Part shown: positions 1 to 9,335 of the stretch, piece after piece
How positions within the stretch are numbered: the first letter of the stretch is position 1
How the letters are laid out: the number at the start of each line of letters is the position of its first letter
Translations under genes and position numbers: made by a program
Source: Heloderma charlesbogerti
Taxonomy: Eukaryota; Chordata; Lepidosauria; Squamata; Helodermatidae
NCBI GenBank assembly: GCA_026122225.1
Contig: JANEZZ010001473.1
Span: forward strand, 225,621-289,620
Length of the DNA: 64,000 bases
Direction of reading: 5' to 3'
Notes under the pieces: generated by a model
The model's database searches: none
Seen by the model: only the letters and a program-made list of their open reading frames with translations
What the model was told of the DNA's origin: nothing

Positions 1-59
1 CTCCACAGTGAGTCCACAGAGCTGTCAGCCGGGTCCGTCCGCTGCCAGACTTCCGTCCA

Positions 60-202
60 CTGCCAGTCTGCGGACGCAAATGGCATCTGGCTTAGTGGAC
101 GCCATTTGCGTCCCTACTCTTTGCCGTGATTGGCTACGTAAAGATGTACGTAGCCTATCATGGCAAAGAGCAGGGACGCAAATGGCGTCCGCAGACCGGC
201 AG
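60..202. repeat. Imperfect hairpin, MITE-like foldback
   Basis: Two arms, 97-140 and 147-190, are reverse complements over 44 bp with about three mismatches and a 6-bp loop (141-146). The complementarity resumes outside (CTGCCAGTCTGCGGAC at 60-75 against the segment ending at 202), after about 25 extra bases in the left arm. The arms contain the motif GACGCCATTTGCGTCCC. No transposase is encoded. The structure is seen directly; calling it a MITE is inference. Confidence 0.65.
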
Positions 203-311
203 CAGATGGACCCAGACCCGAGCAGCGGCAGGTAGGATCTGGCCGGCGCGAACTTCGTGGGGTGGCGGAGGTGAGTGGTCCATTCCACTACAGACTCCGG
301 GGGCAACCTGT

Positions 312-700
312 GGGCAACCTGTGGCCCTCCAGATATTTTGACCTACAACTCCCATGATCCCTTGCCACTAGCTATGTAACCACAAATCTGCGATTCTTAC
401 AAACAAAAACTGGAACAGCCTGTTGCAAGTCATTTCAACTCACCTGCACACAGTCTCTCGGATTTACAGTTGCTTCTAAGAATCCGGCCTCATTGGAGTC
501 TGTGGCGGAATTCTCCGCCATCCCTAGTTCTATTGGAAGCAACTGTAAATCCGAGAGACTGTGTGCAGGTGAGTTGAAATGACTTGCAACAGGCTGTTCC
601 AGTTTTTGTTTGTAAGAATCGCAGATTTGTGGTTACATAACCAGTGGCAAGGGATCATGGAAGTTGTAGGTCAAAACATCTGGAGGGCCACAGGTTGCCC
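312..700. repeat. Long near-perfect inverted repeat (165-bp arms)
   Basis: The left arm 312-476 and right arm 536-700 have exactly equal length and are reverse complements with only about four mismatches (one near each of AGATATTTT and CAACTCCCA, two near CCACTAGCT). The 59-bp spacer 477-535 has its own small GGCGGA/TCCGCC hairpin. The outer ends (CTGTGGCCCTCCAGAT) resemble the arm of the palindromic MITE found elsewhere in the window (e.g. 43221-43286). It is probably a foldback DNA element. A transcript across it would form a long double-stranded stem. Confidence 0.85.
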
Positions 701-717
701 ACTCCTGCCTAAGCCAT

Positions 718-857
718 TTAAGGTGCAATCCTATGCATGTTTAGACAGAAAAAAAGTCCTACAACTCCCAACATTCCACAGCCAGCCATGCTGGCTGGGG
801 CATGCTGGGAGTTGTAGGACTTTTTTCTGTCTTAACATGCATAGGATTGCACCTTTA
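718..857. mobile_element. 134-bp palindromic MITE with TTA target duplication (PIF/Harbinger-like)
   Basis: The element spans 721-854, starts AGGTGCAATCCTATGCATG and ends in the reverse complement, and is flanked by TTA at 718-720 and 855-857. It is an almost complete hairpin centred near 788 (CCAGCCATGCTGG). A 3-bp TTA/TWA duplication is the known signature of PIF/Harbinger transposons. It shares the CAATCCTAT terminus with the elements at 36409-36796 and 2834-2917. Confidence 0.75.
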
Positions 858-1540
858 GAGTTTTAAAGGTTAAAATCAACACCTTGAATTGAGCCCTATC
901 AGATGCCAGATTCTCCTCGCACACACAAACAGACACACCTATTTTGAAAGGCCAAATGCTGCAAGAAGCTCTTTCGAACCATTGCGGCAAAGCTGACTTC
1001 ATGGAAAATCTCTGCATGGGGCGGCCAAGATTCCGTGGACAATAGAAAGCTGCGTCATAACATTCTTGAGTGGCTTGTTTTTACACGGACCCATTTGAAT
1101 GAAAGAAGCTTGATAGAATAACCAAAGCACAGCCTGGGGTTCCAGGAGGGACCACACAAAGTCTGGAAAAAATAACGTATTTTTTCTTCTGTCTGAAGCC
1201 TGGGACATGGTCCAGATGGTAGGCTGATAGGTATGGGGTTATTTTTGAGCAGGGTGGGAGGTGGTGTGGGGGGAGCTCCTAATTGCCAGCCCCAAACTTT
1301 GAGAAAACTCACGGACATTTTAAGTTGTATAAAGGGAAAAATACATACACAATGCACACATCTGCTAGCCACCTTTTTCCAGATACTTAAGTATACCTCT
1401 GTGCAAGCTTAGGTTTGTTTTGTTCCACTGTAAGTATCACAGTATCCCCCAAACAATCCTGGAGATTGTAGTTTGGTGGAAGTGCTGAAAATCCTCTTGG
1501 TTTAAGGTTTGTAGTTTGGATCAGGAATGGACAGGCTTCA
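858..1540. other. No gene; short L2-like fragment then unassigned DNA
   Basis: Positions 862-905 carry a short fragment of the L2-like repeat (TTAAAATCAACACCTTGAATTG), seen also near 2400, 21100 and 60360. The remainder has no protein frame, tandem repeat or recognised element that I can defend. Confidence 0.4.
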
Positions 1541-1544
1541 CACT

Positions 1545-1708
1545 TGTGCGATCTACTTTATTTTATTTTAACTGGAACCCCAAGGTCCACCAACTAAATA
1601 GGAGCTGGGGGCAAAGCTAGGTGCAAAATAGTGGTTTATGGGGTGGAGCCGATGACCAACAATGGCCTATGAACCCTGACACTGGGATGACCCGCATATG
1701 CAAGTACA
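1545..1708 (+). repeat. Interspersed repeat, copy related to 44899-45150
   Basis: The run from GATCTACTTTATTTTA through CCAACTAAATAGGAGC, TGCAAAATAGTGGTTTATGG and GGGATGACCCGCATATGC matches the order of words at 44905-45030 (GCTACTTTGTTTTTTTACT, CCACCAATTGGAGCC, TGCAAAATGGTGGCTCAGGG, TGAGATGACATACGTACGC). Two diverged copies of one family are seen; the family is not recognised. Confidence 0.55.
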
Positions 1709-1712
1709 ATTT

Positions 1713-1936
1713 ACAGCCCACACTCAACCACTGAGTCTGGGTTAGAGTGTTGTGTGAACAGCCCTGTTGAGTGTGGGTTATTGTTGAACCGTGGGTTAGC
1801 GTGTTGTCTGAACTGAGGACATTTTCTGCAGGGTGGCTTGTTAACTGTGCAGTGTGGTTTGTTAACCACCCTGAACAACCCAACAACAAACCATGGGTTT
1901 TGAAGGAGTGTGGGTTAGCATGATTTGCGAACCCAG
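1713..1936. mobile_element. Foldback transposon, family A (truncated or rearranged copy)
   Basis: It contains the family A modules: GTTGAGTGTGGGTTATTG, CCGTGGGTTAGCGTGTTGTC, CATTTTCTGCAGGGTGGC and their inverted counterparts near the right end (AGCATGATTTGCGAACCC). The right end abuts a CR1 3' terminus at 1938. No coding capacity is present. Confidence 0.7.
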
Positions 1937-1937
1937 T

Positions 1938-1996
1938 CATAGAATCATAGAATAGTAGGGTTGGAAGGGGCCTACAAGGTCAATATGTCCCCAAAC
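1938..1996 (-). mobile_element. CR1 LINE 3' end fragment
   Basis: On the minus strand the sequence ends in the CR1 terminal repeat ATTCTATGATTCTATG, preceded by GGCCCCTTCCAACCCTACT. The same terminus closes the long CR1 at 63005. Only about 60 bp remain. Confidence 0.75.
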
Positions 1997-2384
1997 AATG
2001 TAAGGCCATCAGCTCAAGATTTTCTAGGGTTTTTTTTCCTCTTCTCAGTACCAGAGAGAAACATTTGATCTCAAAGTCAACAAACCATTTCTAGCCTTTT
2101 TATCTCCATCAGGGACAGGATTTCTAGAAAGCTAATGGGATTTTAATTGCCCATTCAATACCAAGCCATACCAAAATACTTTGCATTATAACAGGGATAA
2201 TTCACAACAATATATTGGAGCTGGGAAAATCCGTCTTCCACCAACTGCTGTGGGAGTAGCAGCTAAGCTCAGAGGGAACAGAGAAGTCTGAGAGGGGAGC
2301 AAGATTATGTCATTACACCCCTGCACAAGAGGATTAATATGGGAGAAGACAACATAGCAGCTCCCTGCATCCTAAACATCTGGG
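1997..2384. other. No gene or recognised element
   Basis: AT-rich sequence with a T-run (2030-2038). No frame, repeat family or structure is supported. Confidence 0.3.
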
Positions 2385-2530
2385 GTGTTAAAGGTTTAAA
2401 AACAACAGCAGCAGCACTTTGAACTGAGCCTGGAAGCAAATGGGGAGCCAACAAGATTGTTTCCAAACAGGTGTGATCTGATCCCACCTCCAGGTCCCTG
2501 TTACAAGTCTACCAGCTGTGTTCTGAGCAG
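2385..2530 (-). mobile_element. L2-like LINE fragment
   Basis: The words AGCACTTTGAACTGAGCCTGG and GGGGAGCCAACAAG recur at 60355-60400 (upstream part of an L2-like minus-strand copy) and 21090-21130. The assignment to an L2-like LINE comes from that co-occurrence; no frame is preserved. Confidence 0.4.
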
Positions 2531-2583
2531 AAGCCCATGGGACAGTACAGTGTTTCTTTTTCTCCCCACTCAGCCACCATAGC

Positions 2584-2706
2584 CCAGGGGTAGGGAATAA
2601 GTGGCCCTTTCAATGTTGTTGGATCCCAGTTCCCTTCAGCCTCAGTGAGCATGCCTCGATCAGGGGTGATGGGAGTTGTGGTCCAACAACATCTGGTTCC
2701 CCACCC
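2584..2706. mobile_element. Palindromic MITE, family B
   Basis: The left arm carries GTAGGGAATAAGTGG...TGTTGTTGGATCCCAGTT and the right arm GATGGGAGTTGTGGTCCAAC...TGGTTCCCCACCC, which are complementary. The arm motif GGGAGTTGTAGTCCAA recurs at 43221, 44600, 47030 and 58560. The family is a short hairpin without coding capacity. Confidence 0.65.
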
Positions 2707-2830
2707 TGCTGCAGCCAGTTTCTGCCCCAAACACACAGATGGAACTAGGTGAAGGAGCAGAATTTCTGCATTGCCAAGGGGAAGCCTGACTTCTAGTCCA
2801 TGTTAAGTCGCAGCACTTTTCTTCACAAAT

Positions 2831-2920
2831 TTACAGCCCTATGCATATTTACTCAGAAGTAAGCCCCAGCTGTTTAACGGGGCTTGCTCCCAAGCAAGTG
2901 TGCATCAGATTGCAGCCTTT
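2831..2920. mobile_element. Short palindromic MITE with TTA-type target site
   Basis: CAGCCCTATGCATATTTACT at the left pairs with AGTGTGCATCAGATTGCAGCC at the right; the core carries paired AGAAGTAAG and CTTGCTCCC segments. The flanks are TTA (left, 2831-2833) and TTT (right, 2918-2920). Related copies lie at 25157-25242 and 42822-42885; half of one is at 2950-3000. Confidence 0.6.
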
Positions 2921-3002
2921 TGTTGCAGTCCATCATACCCTCTAAACTGCGAATAAAGCCCATTGAACTCAGTTGGACTTACTTCTGGTTAGGATTGCTG
3001 TG

Positions 3003-3896
3003 TCAAGAACCATTAGGCATTAATTGTGAACTGTCAAGGAAGTTGATGTTGAAATCTCCTCAAATGCAGGCATTTGGGGGAAAATAAAAGAAACAAGCGA
3101 GAAAGAGAAAAGATTGAAAAATCACCCCGCTTGTTATTCTGTCCAGTAGTCTCTTTCTCTCCCCCCCACCCCCTTCTCTCTCTCTCTGAAGTTAGCAGAG
3201 TAAAAAACAGACTTTAAACGTTTGCCTCCTCAGTGCAGTGAGAGAAACCACATGCTGTCCGCTCATTAAAAATGGATTTGCAAAGTGTGCAGCTTTGCAG
3301 GGGGCTTGTGTATTAGGCTAATCGGTACTGCAATGAGCCAAGTCGATGGCGGGATTTGTTCCTTTTAGGTTTGCCTGATTATGCTCCTGCAGAGCTTATA
3401 TCCAGGGCTCTGAAAGCCCAAGTTGGGCCTCTTTAGGGTGGCACAGATCACTGCCAGGGCTGGCATGAGTTGCTGCAACACAGAGACTGTGTTGTGCTCT
3501 GTCCTAGAAAAACGGATAAAATTCTGCACCCAAAACTGCATTTTCCATCTAGTATAAATTATGCAAATTGGCACAATTCCTTTTGCATAATTTATGCTGA
3601 TCTTGCCACTCATGGGAAGGAAATGACACTGAAGCCCCACCCTCAACAACTGAAAGTCACATTCAGATATCCTTCTGGATTCAGAGATTTCAGTGGACAT
3701 GGCCCACACATTTTCAGGAATAGCTCCGTAGCAATAAGGGCTAGAAACCTATTTTTTTAAAAGCAAACAAAAAGAAAGCTGAGATTATCATCGTTTTATT
3801 TTCTTCCGTTATGGAATCACATCTTCCTTCCTTGCCAGATTTGCCTATGGGCCGATTTCTTCTCTGATCCTTTAGGCCACGTGTTGTTGTTAAAAC
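3003..3896. other. No gene; low-repeat DNA, possible conserved element near 3230-3360
   Basis: The stretch includes a CT-rich run (3160-3190) and, at 3230-3360, a complex non-repetitive segment with homeodomain-like ATTA words (CTCATTAAAAATGG, GGCTAATCGG). At 3554-3595 ATAAATTATGCAA and TTGCATAATTTAT form an inverted pair. Conservation cannot be judged from one sequence. Confidence 0.25.
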
Positions 3897-3900
3897 TATG

Positions 3901-4241
3901 GGGCTGTTCACACAACATGCTAACCCACACTCAGTGGTTGAGTGTGGGTTATTGTTGAACCATGAGTTATTTGTTGAACCGTGGGTTAGCGTGTTGTCTG
4001 AACACAGCACGTTTTCCGCAGGGTGGCTTGTTAATCACTCTGAACAACCCTACAACAAACTGTGGGTTCTCAAGGTGGCTTATTTGAGAAAAAGAAGAGA
4101 TACTGCATGGTTAACAAGCCACCCTGTGGAAAAAACCTTGGTTCAGGTAATGTGCTAACCCATGGTTTAACAGACAGCCCACGGTTCAACAACAACTCAC
4201 ACTCAACCACTGAGTGTGGGTTAGCATGTTGTGCAAACCCA
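3901..4241. mobile_element. Foldback transposon, family A (near full length)
   Basis: It begins GGGCTGTTCACACAACATGC and ends in the complementary GCATGTTGTGCAAACCCAG. Each arm of roughly 160 bp carries TCAGTGGTTGAGTGTGGGTT, GAACCGTGGGTTAGCGTG and CCGCAGGGTGGCTTGTTAA in mirror order. The inner end of each arm repeats the terminal motif in reverse, so the hairpin contains smaller hairpins. No protein is encoded. Confidence 0.8.
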
Positions 4242-4324
4242 GTCTATACGTTTATTGACATATTTTCAATTTTAAAAATTGAAAAAGCAGGGCACACATG
4301 AGCAGGAGAATTTGTAGTATTGAT

Positions 4325-4480
4325 GGATAATCACAGAGTTGGAGAGGGCTTTGTTGGCCACCTAGTCCAGCCCCTGCTCAGTGCCAGAAATTGAGTGCTA
4401 GAGCCTCTGCTTTAACACCGCCAGCAAGGGAGAGCCCACCACCCCTCTGGTTAATTGGTTCTATTATTGAACTGCTGTTA
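4325..4480 (-). mobile_element. CR1 LINE 3' fragment, older subfamily
   Basis: The minus strand carries the CR1 3' layout: a C-terminal coding remnant (GGGAGAGCCCACC and GGTTAATTGGTTCTATT on the plus strand), then CCTGCTCAGTGCCAG and TCACAGAGTTGGAGAGGG in place of the usual terminal words. It is more diverged than the copies at 17997 or 62900. Confidence 0.6.
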
Positions 4481-4481
4481 A

Positions 4482-5030
4482 AAACATAAGAGCCCTGCTG
4501 GATCAGGCCAAAGGCCTATTTAGTCCAGCATTCTGTTCCCAGGGTGGCCACTTTTATGCTTCTGGGAAGCCCTCAAGCAGGACATGAGAACAATTACAGC
4601 ACCCTCTCGCTCATGTTCCTCAGCCACTGGTAAAGACAGGCAGACTTGTCTCTGATCCTGGAGGTAATATATAGCCATCATAACTAGTAGCCATCGATAG
4701 CCTTCTCGTCCATGAATATGTCTAGTCTCCTTTTAAAGCCGTCCAAGTTGGTGGCCATCACTACATCTTGTGGTAGAGAATTCCATAGTTTAACTATGCC
4801 CTGTCTGAAGAAGTTCTTCTTTTGGTCTGTCCTGAGTCTCCCCCCATTTAGCTTCATTGCACATATCTCTATCAGCCCCCCCCCCGCCACCGCCGCCATT
4901 TTCTCATTTTCCTTTTAAGCTAAAGAACCCACCAAAGTGGTAACCTTTCCTCGTAAAGGGGTTGCTCCAGGCCTGTGATCATTTTAGTTGTTCTTTTCTA
5001 TACATTTTCCAGCTCTATCATATGAATATT
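4482..5030 (-). mobile_element. CR1-type LINE 3' end (ORF2 C-terminus and 3' UTR)
   Basis: Translated on the minus strand, 4684-4899 gives a CR1/L2-style C-terminal block with KLWNSLPQDVV, then DGFKRRLD and a stop. The 3' end reads GATCCAGCAGGGCTCTTATG on the minus strand. Related ends lie at 8687, 14610, 47753 and 50232. Only the ORF2 tail survives, which is typical 5' truncation. Confidence 0.65.
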
Positions 5031-5640
5031 ATGTACTGATCAGGTCACTCCAAAATGATTTACATTGTGTAGTACAATGTACAATGTACCAAGGGTTTGT
5101 TATTAACGTAAGAGACAAAATGAAACCATGGGGCTACAAAGAAATTCCCGAGGAGCATTACTGTTGGCTGCACAAATCTGTCATGTAAATTTTTACTATC
5201 AGAGCTAAACTCTAATCTCTTTGATACAAATGATATAACAGCATGAAAGGCACATGTTTCCCCCCCCCCTCCATTGGAGTGTGACCTTTCGGCTACTTTT
5301 AAAGGATTTTCTCACTGAAGCAAGGACTACTCAAACGGTTGTATTCCTGGTTTACAGTGTGACAGCTCTAGAAGCCTACCAGAAAGGGATGGAAGACAGC
5401 AATGTTGTAAGACTGGAAGTTTGGAGAGGAGAAGGTTAACCCTGGAGTACCACTGGAGACTTCCTTAATAGTCCTGTTGCAAGCACCTTTTGTTATGGTT
5501 ATCAATAGTTGGCCTTCTGAATGGCTAGGAAATACCTGAAAGGGGGATTCCTTCTTCCACCCCACCCTTTAGCTAAAGCTGATGTAATCTAGGTGTCCAT
5601 GAAAGAAACAAAGGACAGACTGAAGTTTTGAGTGAGACAG
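5031..5640. other. No gene or recognised element
   Basis: AT-rich DNA with a C-run (5260-5269). Frames here are short and without recognisable domains. Confidence 0.3.
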
Positions 5641-5644
5641 AGAT

Positions 5645-6035
5645 CAGGTTCAGATGACTGCAGGGGTGAAATAACCCATCGTGAGTTCTTCCCCTGCCCC
5701 AGGCGCACCACATTCAACGGCAGCTTGCATACCACACAGGTACGCAGCAGGGGTGGCTTCTTCCCCATGCCACAACCCATGGCTTGCAGTAGGGGTTGTG
5801 GGGTGGGTTCAGACGACACAGCAACCTGCACTGCATCGTGGATAATTGTGCAAGTCGCAGTTGCATGCAGGGGCAGAACCTACAATGGGTTATTTTGCCC
5901 CCACGGTCATCGGAATGCAGCCAGAGACTGTGTTCAAACAACACGCTAGCCCACACTGGCTGCATTCACACAACACGCTAACCCATGATGGGTGGCAAGC
6001 TATGCTGGATCACAACCTACTGTGATCCCATCAGA
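5645..6035. mobile_element. Foldback element related to family A
   Basis: GGTTCAGATGACTGCAGGGG with AATAACCCATCGTGAG at 5648-5682 pairs with TGCAGGGGCAGAACC and AATGGGTTATTTTGCCCCC at 5865-5900. Family A termini (ACAACACGCTAACCC) follow at 5939-5985. At least two overlapping foldback insertions are likely. Confidence 0.55.
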
Positions 6036-6235
6036 CAATCAGACAAACAAGCTACATGGAGTAGTTTATTTCATCCCCCCTCCCCCTTCTGTAGTCCTCC
6101 CACCCAGCCAGGCAGGTATCCCAGGTTCCTTTGTGGCAGGAATAGAGATTCCTTGAAAGGAGCAGAGCAGCGGCAGCATTTTTGGCCACTCTTGCCAAGC
6201 AGCTTTGTAGGCGATCTCCATAAACCACGTTGGTG

Positions 6236-6777
6236 CAACAGACAACACGCTAACCCATAATAGGTAAAATAACCCTTACTGCAGACTGTGGGTTCTCAGG
6301 GTAGCTTATTTGGGGGAAATAACCCATCATGGTGTGTGGGGGGGACATCTCATAGACAACACACTAACCCATCATTAGTTGCTCCAGAAAATAAACCATC
6401 ATAGGAGAGTGTGGGTGAACCCAGCCACTCAATGGTTGAGTGTGGGTTGTTTTGAACCATCAGTTGTTTTGAACCATGGGTTGTTTGTTCAACCGTGGGT
6501 TAGTGTGTTGTCTGAACCCAGGACATTTTCTGCAGGGTGGCATGTTAGCCATGCAGGGTGGCTTATTTTTCTTGAACAAGCCACCTTGAGAACCCGTGGC
6601 CTGTTGTTGGGTTGTTCAGGGTGGTTAACAAGCCACCTTGCATGCTTAACAAGCCACCCTGCGGAAAACGCACTGCATTCAGACAACACGATAATCCCCG
6701 GTTCAACAACAAGCCCCAGTCCAACAACAACCCACACTTAACTACTAAGTGTGGATTAGCGTGTTGTGTGAACCCGG
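6236..6777. mobile_element. Foldback transposon family A, two abutting copies
   Basis: 6236-6420 carries GACAACACGCTAACCCATAA, AATAACCC words and a second terminus at 6356-6372. From 6421 a full-length family A copy runs to 6777 (GTGTTGTGTGAACCC), with mirrored GTTGAGTGTGGGTTG and CAACCCACACTTAAC modules and paired CATTTTCTGCAGGGTGG/CCACCCTGCGGAAAA blocks. No frame is preserved. Confidence 0.7.
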
Positions 6778-6784
6778 ATATGAG

Positions 6785-6849
6785 GTTTGCATGATCACAG
6801 AGGGAAAATAAGCTACGGTGGCTTATTTTCCCTCTGTGATCGTGCGAAC
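6785..6849. repeat. Short near-perfect hairpin
   Basis: The arms 6785-6813 and 6821-6849 are 29 bp each with about two mismatches, and the loop TACGGTG is 7 bp. The core words ATCACAGAGGGAAAATAAGC and its complement face each other. It sits directly next to a family A foldback. A related TAAGCCACGGTGGCTTA core is seen at 55658-55682. Confidence 0.8.
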
Positions 6850-7850
6850 CCACTGGCATCTTAGGGTGCTGATGGTCTCTGTGGAGTTCTCATGTGGGAG
6901 CATTGGGAAAAAAAATCTTTTTTGTGCATTGGAGCTCTGTGCCTCCACACAAACATTACAAAACACCAATAAGCCCCCAGCGACCTCCTTCCAAATGGAA
7001 TCAATCCTGGATAAGTGCTGTGCCCCTGGAACTTCTCACCACTCCAAGAAGCATGGGGAGTGTTACCATAGTATAGGACCACCCTGGATAATCTGGAATA
7101 AAGTAGACATGCTATTGTATTTAATTAATGAAGCTTTTGTCATTCTGTGTGTATGCGTAGGCCACCGTGCACGCTGAAGGTGATGTGTGCCTAAGTTCCT
7201 AATAGGAGCTTGTTAAACGGTTGTAGTTTTTGTATGGTTTTGTACTTCAAAAACACTGTTAAAAAACCCCAAGAAGGGAATGAATACACAGATTCATGCA
7301 GTGCTTTAAAATGCTGTGCTTTTAAAAAGGCAGACAAGGCAATCTACCTTAGGCATGGGTGCAGCGATACTCTCATGGCAGGACTTTGTGGCCAGGGGCC
7401 AGGTTCCCACCCAGCAGAATGAGTAAGAGGGCCTCCAACTGCAGCAGAACAGACTTGCCACATTTTGAAGTAAGTGAAGCAATCCATATTACCCGTCTAA
7501 AGACCTCACCACCTTAAGACCAGAGCTTACAATGACGTAGCCGCACCTCTGTATGGATGTGGGTGGAGAGTGCCGTGGCTGAGCCAAAATTTGATATGTT
7601 AGTATGCATGTCTGCATTTCAGTTCGAAAGTCGGAAGGAAGCTGTTCTCACTATTCATTTGGGTCTGAATAGAGACAATGGTTTCCTGTCCCAAAATAGA
7701 TGTTAATTAACGAAGCATTGCTAAGGTATCACCCATCACTGCTGTTGTGAAGGGTCGCTATGGTTATTTTGGGGTATGTTCAAGGTCTAATTGATTTGAC
7801 ACTGTCTGTACATTTGACCTCACTGCTTACAATTCCCCATCCGTAACCAC
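6850..7850. other. No gene; unassigned DNA
   Basis: The sequence is complex and not obviously repetitive, with no supported coding frame. Confidence 0.3.
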
Positions 7851-8020
7851 CCATGTGTATCTATACCTGTAACTCAGGACACACTTCCTGCATCTGATGA
7901 AGTGGATTGTAGTCCAGTAAAGCTTACGGCATTTATACATTTGTATATATAAAAGGCTAACTAATACATTTGTTAGCCTTTTAGGTGCCACAAGACTCTG
8001 TTGTTTTGCTGGAGCAAGAC
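7851..8020 (+). repeat. Interspersed repeat (copy also at 24180-24340)
   Basis: The words GCATCTGATGAAGTGGATTG, GTAGTCCAGTAAAGCTTA and TTTTAGGTGCCACAAGACTC match TATCTGATGGAGTGGGCTAT, ATAGTCCAGAACAGCTTATA and CTTTAAGGTTGCACAAG at 24248-24330. I recognise this as a repeat common in reptiles, but I do not assign a family. Confidence 0.6.
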
Positions 8021-8686
8021 TAACACAACCTCCCCTCTGGAAATTGTTCTCACACTGTGACTGAGAAAAGTACTGTCGCTTTTCACCCTGAGTGGGATGA
8101 ATGCCCGTGAATATTGGGACTGCTGAAATGTAAATCTTTCTTCCAATTGGCTTTCTGATCCCTGCTAGATCTTAATTGCAGACTTTTTCTTTCTAAGCCA
8201 AGGCTTTCAAGATCTCCCTCCTACCTTTTCCTTAGCCATCTCTTATCCTTGGAATGCCTCCCACACCCACATGCACACGCACACACGCACATGCACACAG
8301 GACCAGGGCCCACAACAAGGCAAGGCATGGTTGAGTATGTGCTGGGGGCTCACACCCCAGCAGGGGCCCAACCACCTGGAGTCCATCCTCCTCTTTCACC
8401 ATTGCAACCTGCTTGTCCATCCGCTTCTCAATCTGGCCCAGACAACAGTGGTGGTGAGGAGGAGGAGAAGCAGATGCCGCGGCCTGCTTGCTCCCTGGCG
8501 CTCTGCCTGCCAAGCAAGCAAATGGGAGCCATGATGAGAAAGAGGTTGAGGAGCAAAAGCAGCTGGTGACCGTGGCGGTGAGAAGCCAGGGGAGAGGGGG
8601 GGGCCATGGAGGGTGTTTTCCCCAAGGGTCTTCAGAAGCATGGAACTGGCATTGCACCAGACTTTGGAGAGCCTTCCGGGATTCGA
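8021..8686. other. No gene; CA-rich and GC-rich DNA
   Basis: 8265-8300 is a degenerate CA/CG microsatellite. 8300-8620 is GC-rich, and overlapping frames run open on both strands, which is what base composition alone produces. None has a domain, and none is called as a gene. Confidence 0.35.
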
Positions 8687-8960
8687 CTGAGGATCCATCT
8701 ACTCCAGCATCCAGTTTCCCAAGGGGCCAAAAGGCCCACCAGTGGAGCATGAAGGAAACAGCCCTCTCCCATGTTTTTTTTTTTCCCCGCAGCAATTGGT
8801 GTTCAGAGATAGACTGCCCCTAAACCTGGAGTTTCTGTTTACTGTCACAGCCAGCGGGTGTTGATAAACTTATCCTCCATGAACATGTCTAATATCCTTT
8901 TAATAAGAACATAAGAAGAACCCTGCTGGATCACCCTGGAGATCCATCAAATCCACCATC
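8687..8960 (-). mobile_element. CR1-type LINE 3' fragments
   Basis: GGATCCATCTACTCCAGCAT at 8690 and AAGAACATAAGAAGAACCC at 8906 with CTGCTGGATCA are the 3' end words of the CR1-type family at 4482 and 50232. Two partial, rearranged copies are likely. Confidence 0.5.
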
Positions 8961-9139
8961 GTCTTCCCAGCAGTGGCAGGTGCTTGTGGGGAGGGGGTGA
9001 GCCAAAGTGACAGCAATGCAATCCACTGAAGCCTGTTGAAAGTTGCCTGCAAAGTGATAATGCACAGCCCTAATTCAGGGATGGGGAACCTTCTTGGGGC
9101 CTGGGCAAGTGTTGGCAGTGTCACCATCACTGCAGGCAC

Positions 9140-9335
9140 GCAGCCCTGGCAGCCCTGGTTTGTTGTTGGGTTGTTCGGGGTGGTTAACAAGCCACCTTGC
9201 ATGGTTGACAAACCACCGTGCGGAAAGTGTCAACACACTAACCCACAGTTCAACCGAGAATCCGCGGTTCAACAACCCACCCTCAACTGCTGAATGGGGG
9301 TTAGCGTGTTCTGTGAACTCAGCCAGAGGGAGACT
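9140..9335. mobile_element. Foldback transposon family A, right half
   Basis: It has GTTGTTGGGTTGTTCGGGGT, AACAAGCCACCTTGCATGG, AAACCACCGTGCGGAAAGT, CAACACACTAACCCAC and the terminal GTTAGCGTGTTCTGTGAAC. The left arm is missing, so the copy is truncated. Confidence 0.65.

Noticed and set aside
8232..8823. Overlapping open frames on both strands (up to 187 codons)
   Set aside because: The region is GC-rich, frames are open in several phases at once, and no motif, signal peptide or splice context is visible.
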